The notes under the pieces are model-generated. The model was not told the DNA's origin, ran no database searches, and was given only the letters and a program-made list of their open reading frames with translations. The translations under genes and the position numbers were made by a program. Shown one piece after another: positions 26,250-34,648 of a stretch of DNA of 64,000 nt (position 1 is the first letter of the stretch; every line of letters starts with the position of its first letter). The stretch comes from Alphaproteobacteria bacterium (GTDB lineage: Bacteria; Myxococcota_A; UBA796; GCA-2862545): the NCBI GenBank assembly GCA_020632925.1, contig JACKER010000016.1, positions 62,001 through 126,000 of the forward strand, given 5' to 3'.

Positions 26250-27131
26250 TCACGGAACCCCGGTCCCTCCAACGAGCGACCGGGGTTTTTCGTTTCCGGC
26301 CCGCTCTCTCACCACCCGTCCCCCGCGTTCGGTCCAGAACCGCAGCGGCACGGTCCACTCGTTCGCGGACGAGTGGCGCGCGAGCGCTCCCTGGTGGTCG
26401 GGCCAGAACCGGCGGTCGCGCGCCCAGCCACCGACCTCGAGCCAGCCGGCGTAGGAGAGCGCCTCCAGCAGGGTCTGGCGGAAGTGCCGGTCACCGCGCG
26501 TGTGCGGTCGGGCGCGCGCGACGAGCTCCGTGAGCCCCTGGGCCATCGGCGGTCCCTCGATCGCGTCCAGGAGCGCCGGCCACCAGGGGACGGGCTGCTC
26601 GTGCGCGACGTCCGGCAGGTCGACCACGAGGTCCACCCAGCAGTAGGCGAGGTCGTCGCGGTCCACGGAGCCCCCGCGGAACACCTTGAGGAACAGGTCG
26701 CGCACGAGGTCTTCGCGACCCACCGGGCGGTCGCGCCACAGGCTGGCGAGGCGCTCCTCGGTCGCGTGACGCAGGAAGTGGACCGTCGCGAACGGGGAGA
26801 GGTGGCGATAGCTGCCGGTGGCGCCCGCGTGCGCCAGCTCGCGCTCCAGGAGCACGTCGTCGGCCGCCTCGAGCGCCGCGAGGACCTCGGCCACCGCTCG
26901 GTCCCGGGTGAGCACCTCAGGGAGGGATTCGACCAGGGCGATCGCCTCGTCGGTGGCGTCGTCCAGGATCGCGGGCCCCTCCAGCCAGCCCCGCTGCGCG
27001 CCGCGGGGATCGGGGTCGTAGTCCCAGGTCCCCGACGCGAGCACGCGCACGATCGACGTGTCGAGCCCCGCGAGTCCTCCGAGCCGCCGCAGCTTGCGGT
27101 CCGCGGCGGGTGAGGCATTGGGCGGGGTCAC
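26250..27131 (-). CDS. Hypothetical cytoplasmic protein, last gene of a five-gene unit
   Basis: 293 residues from a GTG overlapping the preceding stop (GTGA). It is soluble, acidic-to-neutral and mainly helical. Segments such as ALVESLPEVLTRDRAVAEV, VHFLRHATEERLASLWRD and LLEALSYAGWLEVGGWARD suggest HEAT-like or all-alpha repeats. There are no Cys clusters and no nucleotide-binding motif. The C-terminal residues are encoded by the complement of the tRNA terminator hairpin, which may mean the true functional end is earlier. Function unknown. Confidence 0.65.
   Translation of the reverse strand: MTPPNASPAADRKLRRLGGLAGLDTSIVRVLASGTWDYDPDPRGAQRGWLEGPAILDDATDEAIALVESLPEVLTRDRAVAEVLAALEAADDVLLERELAHAGATGSYRHLSPFATVHFLRHATEERLASLWRDRPVGREDLVRDLFLKVFRGGSVDRDDLAYCWVDLVVDLPDVAHEQPVPWWPALLDAIEGPPMAQGLTELVARARPHTRGDRHFRQTLLEALSYAGWLEVGGWARDRRFWPDHQGALARHSSANEWTVPLRFWTERGGRVVRERAGNEKPRSLVGGTGVP
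26256..26290 (+). terminator. Rho-independent terminator after tRNA-fMet
   Basis: AACCCCGGTC (26256-26265) and GACCGGGGTT (26278-26287) make a perfect 10-bp stem with a 12-base loop, followed by a T run (five Ts from 26286, then CG and TTT). It ends transcription of the tRNA and lies inside the 3' coding end of the convergent gene 26250-27131. Confidence 0.85.
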
Positions 27132-27832
27132 GGCCCGGTCAGGAAGCCCACGAGGTCGTCCGCGACCTCCGGGGCGGCGTCGAACATGCGCGTCCCGTGG
27201 TCGCCGTTCGCGTACTCCCGGAACGACCAGCTGCCGGGATCGAGCGGGCGCTGAGCCTCGGACCAGGCGCGCTCCGCGGTGCTGTACGTGAAGATCGCAG
27301 GCATCGACGGCAGCTCGGACATCGGCCGCTGGTTCTCGGTGTACGTCCCGCCCGTCAGGAAGCCGGCCTTCGTCACTGGAGGGAGCCCCTCGTCGGACGC
27401 GTGCGCCGCGTAGTCCAGCAACGTCGTGGTGCCGTTCGAGGCCCCGAGCACGACGAGGTCGCCCCAACCGTCCTGGTGCAGCCGCTCGGCGGCGGCGGCG
27501 GCGTCGCGCCAGCCGTCCGGTCCGTCGTAGGCCTGCACCGGATCGCCCTCGGAGCCGCCAGCGCCGCGCCGGTCGAGGTTGAGCACGGTGAAGCCCGCGT
27601 CGACCAGCTGCTGGCGGAAGGCGGGGGGCCAGTTCGTGCGGTCGTTGCTCGGCGGCACCATGTGCAGCAGCAGGACGGCAGGGGCGCCACAGGTCGCGTT
27701 CGGCTGGTAGTCCCCCTCCAGCGTCAGCCCGTCGCTGGTCTGCAGGTGGACGACGCCACCCTCGACGTTGCACCCGGACGGGACGGAGGTGGAGGGGGTG
27801 GAGGAGCAGGCGGCGAGCAGGACGAACCACAT
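27128..27832 (-). CDS. Alpha/beta-hydrolase-fold lipoprotein
   Basis: 234 residues. MWFVLLAAC is a minimal lipoprotein signal. The fold shows LLLHMVPPSNDRTNW (oxyanion region), NLDRRGAGGSEGD (strand-turn typical of hydrolases) and the nucleophile elbow GASNG, so serine is the expected nucleophile. A late histidine in NGDHGTRMF is the candidate acid/base partner. Extra cysteines occur at SGCNVEG and NATCGAP. Substrate unknown; a lipid-anchored esterase or peptidase is plausible. It lies ten bases after the metallophosphoesterase gene. Confidence 0.82.
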   Translation of the reverse strand: MWFVLLAACSSTPSTSVPSGCNVEGGVVHLQTSDGLTLEGDYQPNATCGAPAVLLLHMVPPSNDRTNWPPAFRQQLVDAGFTVLNLDRRGAGGSEGDPVQAYDGPDGWRDAAAAAERLHQDGWGDLVVLGASNGTTTLLDYAAHASDEGLPPVTKAGFLTGGTYTENQRPMSELPSMPAIFTYSTAERAWSEAQRPLDPGSWSFREYANGDHGTRMFDAAPEVADDLVGFLTGP

Positions 27833-27842
27833 GCGAACCAGC

Positions 27843-28718
27843 CTATTCCGAAGCGCGCTGCTCCACGAAGGCGTTCCCGTCGTGGTGGTACGCGTGCCAG
27901 CCGACGACCTCGTTGTGCGCGAGATCGTAGGCGGCGCAGGTGGCGTAACGCCCGCGTCCGGGCTGCCAGGCCTGACCCGAGCTGCCACAGTCGGACAGGG
28001 GAATGCGGGTGCCGTCGGAGAGCGCCACGGCCGAGCGATATCCGTGGTGGACGTGCCCGCAGCAGATGAGGGCCGGGCGTACCGGCGCCTCGTCCAGCAA
28101 CGCGATCAGCTCGGGCGCGTCGAGCAGCCCGTGCGACGGCCGGATGTACGGTCGACCCTCGCGATCGACGATGGGGTAGTGCAGCCCGAGCACGACGGTG
28201 CGCCCGACGAGTGAGGGGTCCGCGAGCGCCGCCCTCAGCGCCTCTTTCTGCTCGGCGGGCACCTCACCCGCTGCGGTGAGCAGCGTCGGCCGGCACGGGT
28301 CGAGCCCGAGGATCGTGAGCTCGCCGTGGTCCAGGCGGGACAGCGGGCCCTCGCCGCCGGCCCAGGGACCGAAGGCCTTGCGGAAGCGACCCTCGCGGAC
28401 GGCGTCCGGCGCGTACGCGTCGTGGTTCCCCGGGAGGACCAGCGTGGGGAGCCGGTCGAGCAGCGGCTGGAGCTCGCGACGGGCCTCCTCGAACTCGGGC
28501 GCGAGGGCCTGGGCGGTCAGGTCGCCGGTCACGAGCACGACGTCGGCGTCGATGGCGGCGAGGTGGGCGACGAGCTGGCGCTGGACCACGGGGTCGAAGT
28601 CGTGGCGGCGCCCACGCACGTACAGGTTGGCCGACCCGAACAGGCGCTTGACCGTGAGGTCGCCGAGCGTCGGCGGTGCGAACCAGTGGATGTCGGTCGC
28701 GTGGGCCAGGCGGATCAT
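27843..28718 (-). CDS. Calcineurin-like metallophosphoesterase
   Basis: 291 residues with all metal-binding blocks: DIH at 9-11 (HATDIHW), GD in LVTGDLTA, the GNHD signature in VLPGNHDAY, LHYP in GLHYPIVD, and GHVHHG near residue 215. No signal peptide, so it is probably cytoplasmic. Such enzymes hydrolyse phosphodiesters such as cyclic nucleotides or UDP-sugars, but the substrate cannot be predicted. The ATG overlaps the stop of the small membrane gene before it (ATGA). Confidence 0.92.
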   Translation of the reverse strand: MIRLAHATDIHWFAPPTLGDLTVKRLFGSANLYVRGRRHDFDPVVQRQLVAHLAAIDADVVLVTGDLTAQALAPEFEEARRELQPLLDRLPTLVLPGNHDAYAPDAVREGRFRKAFGPWAGGEGPLSRLDHGELTILGLDPCRPTLLTAAGEVPAEQKEALRAALADPSLVGRTVVLGLHYPIVDREGRPYIRPSHGLLDAPELIALLDEAPVRPALICCGHVHHGYRSAVALSDGTRIPLSDCGSSGQAWQPGRGRYATCAAYDLAHNEVVGWHAYHHDGNAFVEQRASE

Positions 28719-29083
28719 CGCGCGCGGTACCCCACGGCGAAGCCGAGCAGCCCGAGACCGAGCAGGCTCAGCGCGACCAGCACGGAGAGGGTGAGGTCGG
28801 GGCGATGCTCGGGCTCGATGCGCAGGTCGAGCACCTGATCACCCGCGCGGACCCGCGCCACACCCCCCTCGGCGGGCGTCCAGCGGACGCGTCCACGCCC
28901 ATCGGTGATCCCGATCGCGAGCTCGCGGGTGCCCGCGAGGCCCGGGCGGTGGACGACGCGTACGGTCTCGCCTGAGTCGGGGTCGCCGAGGTCGTCCCGC
29001 ACCTCGATCACCACCTCGGTCCCCTGGACGGGCGCCGCATCGAGGGTCACGGATGCGAACGCGTACGACATCCAGGCGATCAC
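28715..29083 (-). CDS. Small secreted/membrane-anchored beta-domain protein
   Basis: 122 residues from a GTG overlapping the stop of the upstream membrane protein. The first ~15 residues are weakly hydrophobic, then an Ig-like or carboxypeptidase-regulatory-like beta domain follows (GTEVVIEVRDDLG, TRELAIGITDGRGRVRW, ARVRAGDQVLDL). A C-terminal membrane helix ends the protein (LSVLVALSLLGLGLLGFAVG plus Arg). This resembles the periplasmic beta-domain plus C-terminal anchor of cobalt/nickel transporter accessory proteins such as CbiL/NikL-like proteins, but that is a weak impression. Confidence 0.7.
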   Translation of the reverse strand: MIAWMSYAFASVTLDAAPVQGTEVVIEVRDDLGDPDSGETVRVVHRPGLAGTRELAIGITDGRGRVRWTPAEGGVARVRAGDQVLDLRIEPEHRPDLTLSVLVALSLLGLGLLGFAVGYRAR

Positions 29084-30147
29084 GCGGTCCTCCGCGCCAG
29101 CACGGCCCGGGTCGCGACCACCCAGAAGGCGCCCACGAGGAGCAGCCCGATGGCCACACCCTCGCCGACCGCCCGCGGGGGAGGCGTGCCGCCGGCGGCG
29201 ACGGCTGCGGTCAGCACGCCGGCTCCGAGCGCCGTCCACCACCGGTCGGCACCCCGCGAACCCCAGGCGGCCAGCGCCAGCGACGCTGCCGCGCCCATGG
29301 GGACGAGGGTGTCCAGCACGAACCCGGCGGCCCCCTCGCCCGGACCGAGGAGCCACAGGGTCGCCATCAACCCCGCGATCAGGCGTCCGCGCCCCGCGCC
29401 GAGCGCCATCGCGCCGGCCACGAGCACGAGGGAGACCAGGGCGGCGGGGAGGGCGAGCGACCCGGCGCCGAGGGAGGACTCCCAGACGGCTCCCTGCGCC
29501 AGGGCCACGATGGTCGCCACGGCGATGGTGAGGCCTGCGGTCGCCCACGGTGCGCGCCACTGGCCGGGAGGACGGGTGCGGGTCGCGAGGGGGCCGAGCC
29601 CCGCGCCGGCCGCCAGCGCCCCCAGGACGACCGCTCGGGGCGCGAACCTGCGCCAGACCTCGGGGTGCGGCTCGAGCAGCGTCCAGGGTGGCGTGAGCGA
29701 GACCGACGTGGCGGCCCAGATCCCGGCGCCAGCGACCATGGCGGCGAGGATCCCGATGGCGAGCCACGGGCGGCGACCGAGGACCGCGCCCGCGGGCCAC
29801 ACGCCGAGCGCCAGCGCCACGGCACCCCAGGAGCTCGCGGGGGGAGCGTCGGGTGGCGGCTGGGCGAGCGAAGCGGTGGCGGAGGCGAGCAGCCCGAGCC
29901 CCGCCAGCTCCGCGAGCGAGCGGCGCACGATGCCCACACCGACCGGCTCTTCGGAGGGCCCACGCCACTCCGCGCCCGCGGCGGGGATCCCGACGAAGGC
30001 AGCGACCACCGCGGCGAGCGCGAGAGGCGCCAGCCCGGCGACGTGCAACAGGTCGGCCGACGCCGCGCAGACGAGCACCACGGCCAGTCCCGTCATGCCC
30101 GGGATCGAGACGGCGTCGGTGAGGCGAGGGGTCGGAACGGCAGCCAT
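29080..30147 (-). CDS. Polytopic membrane protein (about ten helices)
   Basis: 355 residues, almost entirely hydrophobic and Ala/Leu/Gly/Val-rich with short charged loops. The ATG at 30147 is used; a GTG at 30180 would add 11 residues. Helices include MTGLAVVLVCAASADLLHVAG, WGAVALALGVWPAGAVLG, LTIAVATIVALAQGAVW and GVAIGLLLVGAFWVVA. A loop with SLTPPWTLLEPHPEVWRRF stands out. No transporter signature is recognised. First gene of the overlapped unit running down to 26250, so it may form a membrane complex with the next product. Confidence 0.7.
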   Translation of the reverse strand: MAAVPTPRLTDAVSIPGMTGLAVVLVCAASADLLHVAGLAPLALAAVVAAFVGIPAAGAEWRGPSEEPVGVGIVRRSLAELAGLGLLASATASLAQPPPDAPPASSWGAVALALGVWPAGAVLGRRPWLAIGILAAMVAGAGIWAATSVSLTPPWTLLEPHPEVWRRFAPRAVVLGALAAGAGLGPLATRTRPPGQWRAPWATAGLTIAVATIVALAQGAVWESSLGAGSLALPAALVSLVLVAGAMALGAGRGRLIAGLMATLWLLGPGEGAAGFVLDTLVPMGAAASLALAAWGSRGADRWWTALGAGVLTAAVAAGGTPPPRAVGEGVAIGLLLVGAFWVVATRAVLARRTA

Positions 30148-30252
30148 GTGGATGGATCCAGGTAGCCCGACGGTGGGCACCCGGCGCGAAAAGGGGTCAC
30201 GCCCCCCATCCGGGGCGCGCCCCTCACGACCGGCAGGCGCCGGCGGGACCGA

Positions 30253-30531
30253 TCAGGCCCGCGCCGTCACCCGCCGAACCGGGATGGTGGAGACGAGCGC
30301 GACGTGCCCGTCCTCCCGGTTGAGCTTGAACTCCACGCCGTCGTCCTTCTCGACCTCGCAGTACTTCGCGATGACTTCGAGGATCTCGGCCTTCATCCGG
30401 TCCAGCTGGGCCTGGGGCAGGTCCACCTGGTCGTGGATGAGGAGGAGCTTGAGGCGCTGCTTGGCCTCGTCCTTGGACTGCGACTTGCTCGGGCCAATCG
30501 CTTCGGAGAGCCGCTGGAACAGGGAGCGCAT
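30253..30531 (-). CDS. minE: Cell division topological specificity factor MinE
   Basis: 92 residues. The N-terminal amphipathic start (MRSLFQRLSEAIG) is membrane-targeting. The MinD-interacting segment AKQRLKLLLIHDQVDLP is well conserved, and the C-terminal dimerisation domain contains ILEVIAKYCEVEKDDGVEF. MinE stimulates MinD ATPase and drives its pole-to-pole dynamics. The ATG shares one base with the minD stop (TGATG), so the two are translationally coupled. Confidence 0.97.
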   Translation of the reverse strand: MRSLFQRLSEAIGPSKSQSKDEAKQRLKLLLIHDQVDLPQAQLDRMKAEILEVIAKYCEVEKDDGVEFKLNREDGHVALVSTIPVRRVTARA

Positions 30532-31343
30532 CACACCGCCTCCCGGGCCGGAGCCAGGCCCATCCACCGCTTCAGGTTGGCCCACAGCCCCGGATCCGCC
30601 TCGAAGGAGGGGAAGGGGACGTCGATGCCCATCACGCGGTCCGTGATGCGGCGGTAGGCGGCGCCCACGACCGAGCGCTCCTCGAACACGACCGGCTGGC
30701 CGCGGTTGGCGGACACGATGATGTCCGGGTGGTCCGGCACCATGCCGATGAGCGGGATGGCGAGGATCTCGAGGATGTCGTCCTTGTTCATCATGTCGCC
30801 GCGCGACACCATGTGGGGCCGGTAGCGGTTGATGATGAGGTGCGGCTCCGGCAGGTCGTGCGCCTCCACCAGGCCGATGATCCGGTCCGCGTCGCGGATG
30901 GCGGAGACCTCGGGGGTGGTGACGATGACCGCGCGGTCGGCGCCGGCGATGCTGTTCTTGAAGCCCTGCTCGATGCCCGCGGGGCAGTCGATGATGACGA
31001 AGTCGTGGTCTTCCTTGAGGTCGTTCACCAGACGCTTCATGTCCTCGGGCTTGACCGCCGCCTTGTCGCGGGTCTGGGCGGCCGGCAGGAGGTAGAGCCC
31101 CTCGACGCGCTTGTCGCGGATCAGGGCCTGCTTCAGGCGGCACTCGCCCTCGATCACCTGCACGAGGTCGTAGACGATGCGGTTCTCGAGACCGAGGATC
31201 ACGTCGAGGTTGCGCAGACCGATGTCGGCGTCGACGCACGCGACCTTCTTCCCGGCGAGCGCGAGGCCCGCCGCGAGATTGGCCGACGTGGTGGTCTTGC
31301 CGACACCACCCTTGCCGGAGGTGACGACGATGCATTCAGCCAT
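30531..31343 (-). CDS. minD: Septum site-determining ATPase MinD
   Basis: 270 residues. The deviant Walker A motif is SGKGGVGKTT with K11 and K16. DADIGLRNLDVILG, the switch-type DCPAGIEQGF and INRYRPHMV are all typical of MinD rather than of ParA or MRP. The C-terminus ends in a helix (WANLKRWMGLAPAREAV) that acts as the membrane-targeting sequence. It recruits MinC to the membrane and responds to MinE. GAGGAG lies upstream of the ATG, and minC precedes it by 120 bp. Confidence 0.97.
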   Translation of the reverse strand: MAECIVVTSGKGGVGKTTTSANLAAGLALAGKKVACVDADIGLRNLDVILGLENRIVYDLVQVIEGECRLKQALIRDKRVEGLYLLPAAQTRDKAAVKPEDMKRLVNDLKEDHDFVIIDCPAGIEQGFKNSIAGADRAVIVTTPEVSAIRDADRIIGLVEAHDLPEPHLIINRYRPHMVSRGDMMNKDDILEILAIPLIGMVPDHPDIIVSANRGQPVVFEERSVVGAAYRRITDRVMGIDVPFPSFEADPGLWANLKRWMGLAPAREAV

Positions 31344-31463
31344 GATGGACTCCTCACGAGGACCGTGGGGCGCGGGCGCCACGGCATGGAACGGATGGGG
31401 ACGGAACGGGTGCCGAGGCACCGCGGGGTTCCCGACGCGAACGCCGGGAAGACGGGGAAGGGG

Positions 31464-32489
31464 TCAGCGCCGGCGGCCCTGGTAGGCCTCGAGGACGATC
31501 TGCTCGTCGACGACGGCGGCGATCTCCGGGTGGAGGTCGGCGCCGGATCGGCGTTCGGGAGGGATGGCGATCTTGCGGCCGATGCGCAGCTGCGTCGGCC
31601 GGAGATCGAAGGCGAGGATGAAGGAGGTCTCGTCGCCGGCGGCGCCTGCGTGGGCCATGCCCTTGAGCGCGCCGAGGACCGTGATGTTGCCGGTGGCGAC
31701 GACCTGGGCGCCCGGGTTCACGTCGCCGAACACGAACAGGTCACCGTCGAAGCGGACCACGTTGCCGGACCGCAGCGTCCGGTGGATGACCTGGGTGCGC
31801 TTGCCCTCCTCGCGGGCGGGAGCGGGCCCCGGCGTGGCGGAGGGGACGTTGCGGACCTCGGGAGCGGGCGACGGCACGCTGTCGTCGATGTCGGCGGGCG
31901 TCAGGTCGGTCGGCAGGGTGAGGTCGTCGAGCGGCGTCGTGGGGATCAGGTCGGCGGGCTCGAGCTCCTCGTCTCGCGCCGAGATCTCGTCGATCATCTC
32001 GGTCGCGGCCTCGGCGCTCTCGTCCTCGTCGTCGGACAGCGCGTCCATCGGACCGGAGCGCTCGACGGGGAACAGCTTGAGCTTGAGCTCCCGCTCCGCG
32101 AACTTGTGGATGGAGGCGGGGCGCGCGTACAGCCCGGTGACCTCCACGTTGAACTCCTGCCGCAGCAGGTGCAGCACCCGGCGCAGATCGAAGAGCACGA
32201 TGTCGCGCGAGGCGAGATCGAGTCGGATCGAGCGTCCGCCGATGGCGGCGACGTGCATCGGCATCTGCTCACGGATGCAGGCGCGCAGCGACTCGAAATC
32301 CGGGAGCTCCTCCGGGAGGCGGATCACGGGGACGGACCGATCCGTCCACAGATGGATCGAAGGACCCGAGACAGTCGGGGCCGGCGACGCGGCAACCGCT
32401 GCGGGAACCATCACGGAACTGCTGTCGGTAGCGGATGCACCTGGGTGCTCCACGACCGCGGCGACCGAAGGGTCAGGCGGTGGGGTCAT
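31464..32489 (-). CDS. minC: Septum site-determining protein MinC (long form)
   Basis: 341 residues, longer than the usual 220-270. An N-terminal tail of about 45 residues precedes the MinC_N domain (about 46-150, PSIHLWTDRSVPVIRLPEE onward). A long acidic, Pro-rich linker (about 155-225, with DALSDDEDESAEAATEM) separates it from the beta-helical C-terminal domain. That domain starts HRTLRSGNVVRFDGDLFVFG and includes GAQVVATGNITVLGALKG and AHAGAAGD. MinC blocks FtsZ ring assembly away from midcell. It is the first gene of minC-minD-minE. Confidence 0.95.
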   Translation of the reverse strand: MTPPPDPSVAAVVEHPGASATDSSSVMVPAAVAASPAPTVSGPSIHLWTDRSVPVIRLPEELPDFESLRACIREQMPMHVAAIGGRSIRLDLASRDIVLFDLRRVLHLLRQEFNVEVTGLYARPASIHKFAERELKLKLFPVERSGPMDALSDDEDESAEAATEMIDEISARDEELEPADLIPTTPLDDLTLPTDLTPADIDDSVPSPAPEVRNVPSATPGPAPAREEGKRTQVIHRTLRSGNVVRFDGDLFVFGDVNPGAQVVATGNITVLGALKGMAHAGAAGDETSFILAFDLRPTQLRIGRKIAIPPERRSGADLHPEIAAVVDEQIVLEAYQGRRR

Positions 32490-32562
32490 GAGGACGTCGG
32501 GGGTGGGATGGATGGAGGGACCCCGGGCGAGCCGGGATGCGCTGAGGTGGGGTCAGCGCGTT

Positions 32563-32578
32563 GGAACCGGGCGGTTCC
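32563..32578. promoter_or_regulatory. Dyad GGAACC-GGGC-GGTTCC upstream of minC
   Basis: A 6-bp inverted repeat with a 4-base spacer lies 74-89 bases upstream of the minC start. Its position suits an operator of the min operon. No -35/-10 pair could be placed with confidence on the minus strand. The function is conjecture from position. Confidence 0.3.
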
Positions 32579-32640
32579 GCCATCCTTGGTACCACGCGGG
32601 GATCCCGGCGTGCAACCGGAGCCCTCGAAGTTTCTCCAAG

Positions 32641-32671
32641 ATCGGCTTGAGAATGGTGTTCTCATGCCGAT
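32641..32671. repeat. Long near-perfect inverted repeat in the minC upstream region
   Basis: Arms of 13 bases (32641-32653 and 32659-32671) are complementary except at one position, with a 5-base TGGTG spacer. The inner part, TTGAGAA/TTCTCAT, is markedly AT-richer than its surroundings. It lies 64 bp beyond the stop of the minus-strand lipoprotein (32735) and 152 bp before minC. Without a T run it is a poor intrinsic terminator; a regulator binding site is equally possible. Confidence 0.5.
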
Positions 32672-32734
32672 GATCGGTGGAACTGGTCGAGCGGGTGCCC
32701 GCCGGCGAACGCCGTCGACGGGCGACGCGCGTGG

Positions 32735-33211
32735 TCACCAGCCGTAGGTCTCGAGCGGCACGGTGATCCAACCGAAGTCCTCGTACCAGTCGTAGACGAC
32801 GATATCGACGGAGTACCCGGCCCAGTAGGGGTCGACCCAGAGGTCGTGGGCGGAGACGTCGGCGATCCAGACGTAGGGGTCGCTCGTGGGCACGAGCTCG
32901 ACCGAGGCCACCAGCTGGCCACCGGCCCAATCGTCGTAGATGTCGGCCCACACGCCGAGCACGTCCTGCACCCCGTCGGGATCGTCCACGATCGCCGTGA
33001 AGCTGACGACGTCGTCGTGGTAGGCGGGGTCGAACCAGACGAAGGCGTCTCCGCCCTCGACGTAGGGCGAGTAGTTGACGATGACGGGCGGGTCCACGAT
33101 GACGACGGTCTGGTCGGGGGGCGCCTGGACGACGTCGACGTCCCGGCTGTAGACGACGCACCCCTGCATCAGGAAGGAAGCGGCGAGGCCTCCGGCGATC
33201 AAGCGGTTCAT
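32735..33211 (-). CDS. Hypothetical lipoprotein
   Basis: 158 residues. The signal MNRLIAGGLAASFLMQGC ends in a lipobox. The mature part is acidic and rich in Asp, Val, Tyr and Trp, made of short beta strands (TVVIVDPPVIVNYSPYV, YHDDVVSFTAIVDDPDG, DIVVYDWYEDFGW). This resembles an Ig-like or C2-like beta sandwich that may bind calcium through its many aspartates. No family is assigned. GGAG lies upstream. It is divergent from the RlmI-type gene. Confidence 0.8.
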   Translation of the reverse strand: MNRLIAGGLAASFLMQGCVVYSRDVDVVQAPPDQTVVIVDPPVIVNYSPYVEGGDAFVWFDPAYHDDVVSFTAIVDDPDGVQDVLGVWADIYDDWAGGQLVASVELVPTSDPYVWIADVSAHDLWVDPYWAGYSVDIVVYDWYEDFGWITVPLETYGW

Positions 33212-33271
33212 GGCGGTCTCCTCTCTGCGTACGCCACTTGACGCGACGCCGGGCGAGCTATTCGATGGGCC

Positions 33272-34420
33272 ATGAGCGCTCCCCGTGTCCGCCTGTCACG
33301 TTCTGCCACCCAGGCCGCCCGATCCGGCCACCCGTGGATCTTCAAGGAAGAAAAGCAACGATTCCCACCCGGCACCCTGGTGGAGCTGGCGGACGGCAAG
33401 ACCGACGCCGCCATCGGGTGGGCGCTGGCGGACGATGGACCGATCGCGTTCCGGGTCCTCGGCCGTCACAAGCTCCCCGTGCCGCAGCTGGTCCGCGAGC
33501 GGATCACGGCGGCGAATCGCCTCAGGAGCGCGCTGATCGCCGAGGACACCGACGGCTGGCGGCTGGTCGCGGGGGCAGGGGACGGGCTCGACGGCCTGGT
33601 GGTCGATCGCTACGGCGACCTCGCCGTCCTCAAGGTGTACGCCGCGTGCTGGCTGCCCTGGCTCGAGCACGTGGTGGCCGCCGTCGCTGGGCTCCCCTGG
33701 TGCCGCTCGGTGCTCCGCCGATACGGGGTCGAGCGCGTGGATGGTCGCGATGGCGCGGAGATCCTGCACGGTCCGGCGCCCGCGGACGTCGTCGAGATCC
33801 GCGAGCACGGGATGCGCCTGCTGGTGCGTCCCTACGTCGGGCAGAAGACGGGTACCTTCCTCGATCAGCGCGAGCATCGGGCGCTGGTGCGCCGCTGGTC
33901 GGCGGGGCGCGACGTCGCCAACCTGTTCGGGTACACCGGTGGCTTCTCGGTGGCTGCGGCCCTCGGAGGTGCCAGGCGCGTGATCACGGTCGATCTCGCG
34001 CCCGAGGCGGTGGCCGACGCGCGTGACAACTTCCGACGGAACGACATCGATCCCGACCGTCACGGGTTCGAGGTGGCGGACGCGTTCGCGTGGAAGGCGG
34101 ATCGCCCCCAGGATCTGCTGATCGTCGACCCCCCGAGCCTGGCGCGGGACCGCAAGAGCGAGGACGCCGCCCGCGCGGCGTACCGCAAGCTCCACCGCCA
34201 CCACGGCGCGCAGGTGGCGGAGGAGGGCCTGCTCGCCACGAGCTCGTGCACTGCGCGGCTCGATCTGACCGCCTGGCGGCAGATCGTGGAGGATGGGCTG
34301 TCGGGCCACGGCCCCTGGTCCTGGCACTGGATCAGCGGCGAGCCGCCCGATCACCCGGTCGCCCTGCGCCATCCCGAAGGGTCCTACTTGAAGTTCGCGC
34401 TCCTGCGCCGCCGTCGTTGA
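33272..34420 (+). CDS. rlmI: 23S rRNA (cytosine) methyltransferase, RlmI type
   Basis: 382 residues. An N-terminal PUA-like part (RSATQAARSGHPWIFKEE, PPGTLVELADGKTDAAIGW) is followed by the central linker with VRPYVGQKTGTFLDQREHR, a strong signature of the RlmI/YccW group. The SAM-dependent domain has NLFGYTGGFSVAAALGG and the catalytic-loop motif DPPSLARDR. Expected activity is m5C1962 methylation of 23S rRNA. The C-terminal sequence (ATSSCTARL) carries the catalytic-type cysteine. Transcribed alone, starting 60 bp from a divergent lipoprotein. Confidence 0.92.
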   Translation: MSAPRVRLSRSATQAARSGHPWIFKEEKQRFPPGTLVELADGKTDAAIGWALADDGPIAFRVLGRHKLPVPQLVRERITAANRLRSALIAEDTDGWRLVAGAGDGLDGLVVDRYGDLAVLKVYAACWLPWLEHVVAAVAGLPWCRSVLRRYGVERVDGRDGAEILHGPAPADVVEIREHGMRLLVRPYVGQKTGTFLDQREHRALVRRWSAGRDVANLFGYTGGFSVAAALGGARRVITVDLAPEAVADARDNFRRNDIDPDRHGFEVADAFAWKADRPQDLLIVDPPSLARDRKSEDAARAAYRKLHRHHGAQVAEEGLLATSSCTARLDLTAWRQIVEDGLSGHGPWSWHWISGEPPDHPVALRHPEGSYLKFALLRRRR

Positions 34421-34648
34421 CCACCGCACCCGCGGCGTGGGATACCTCCTGCGAGAGAGGGAGCATCGTGACCCCTGGGTCCTTCGCAGCACTCGCCACG
34501 TCGCCACGGATCGACCGTGACCCGCGACCGGTGTTGCTCCTCCCGATCCATCGCTTTTCCCCTTTCCTGCCGGCCAACGCCGGGTCGAACGCCTCGTGCC
34601 CCACCGGGCGCGCGTTCCCCGCAGGTGGCTCGGCGACCGGAGCTTCCC

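Noticed and set aside
27768..28214. Plus-strand frame opposite the metallophosphoesterase
   Set aside because: It is antisense to a gene with complete GNHD and GHVHHG motifs and has no plausible start signals.
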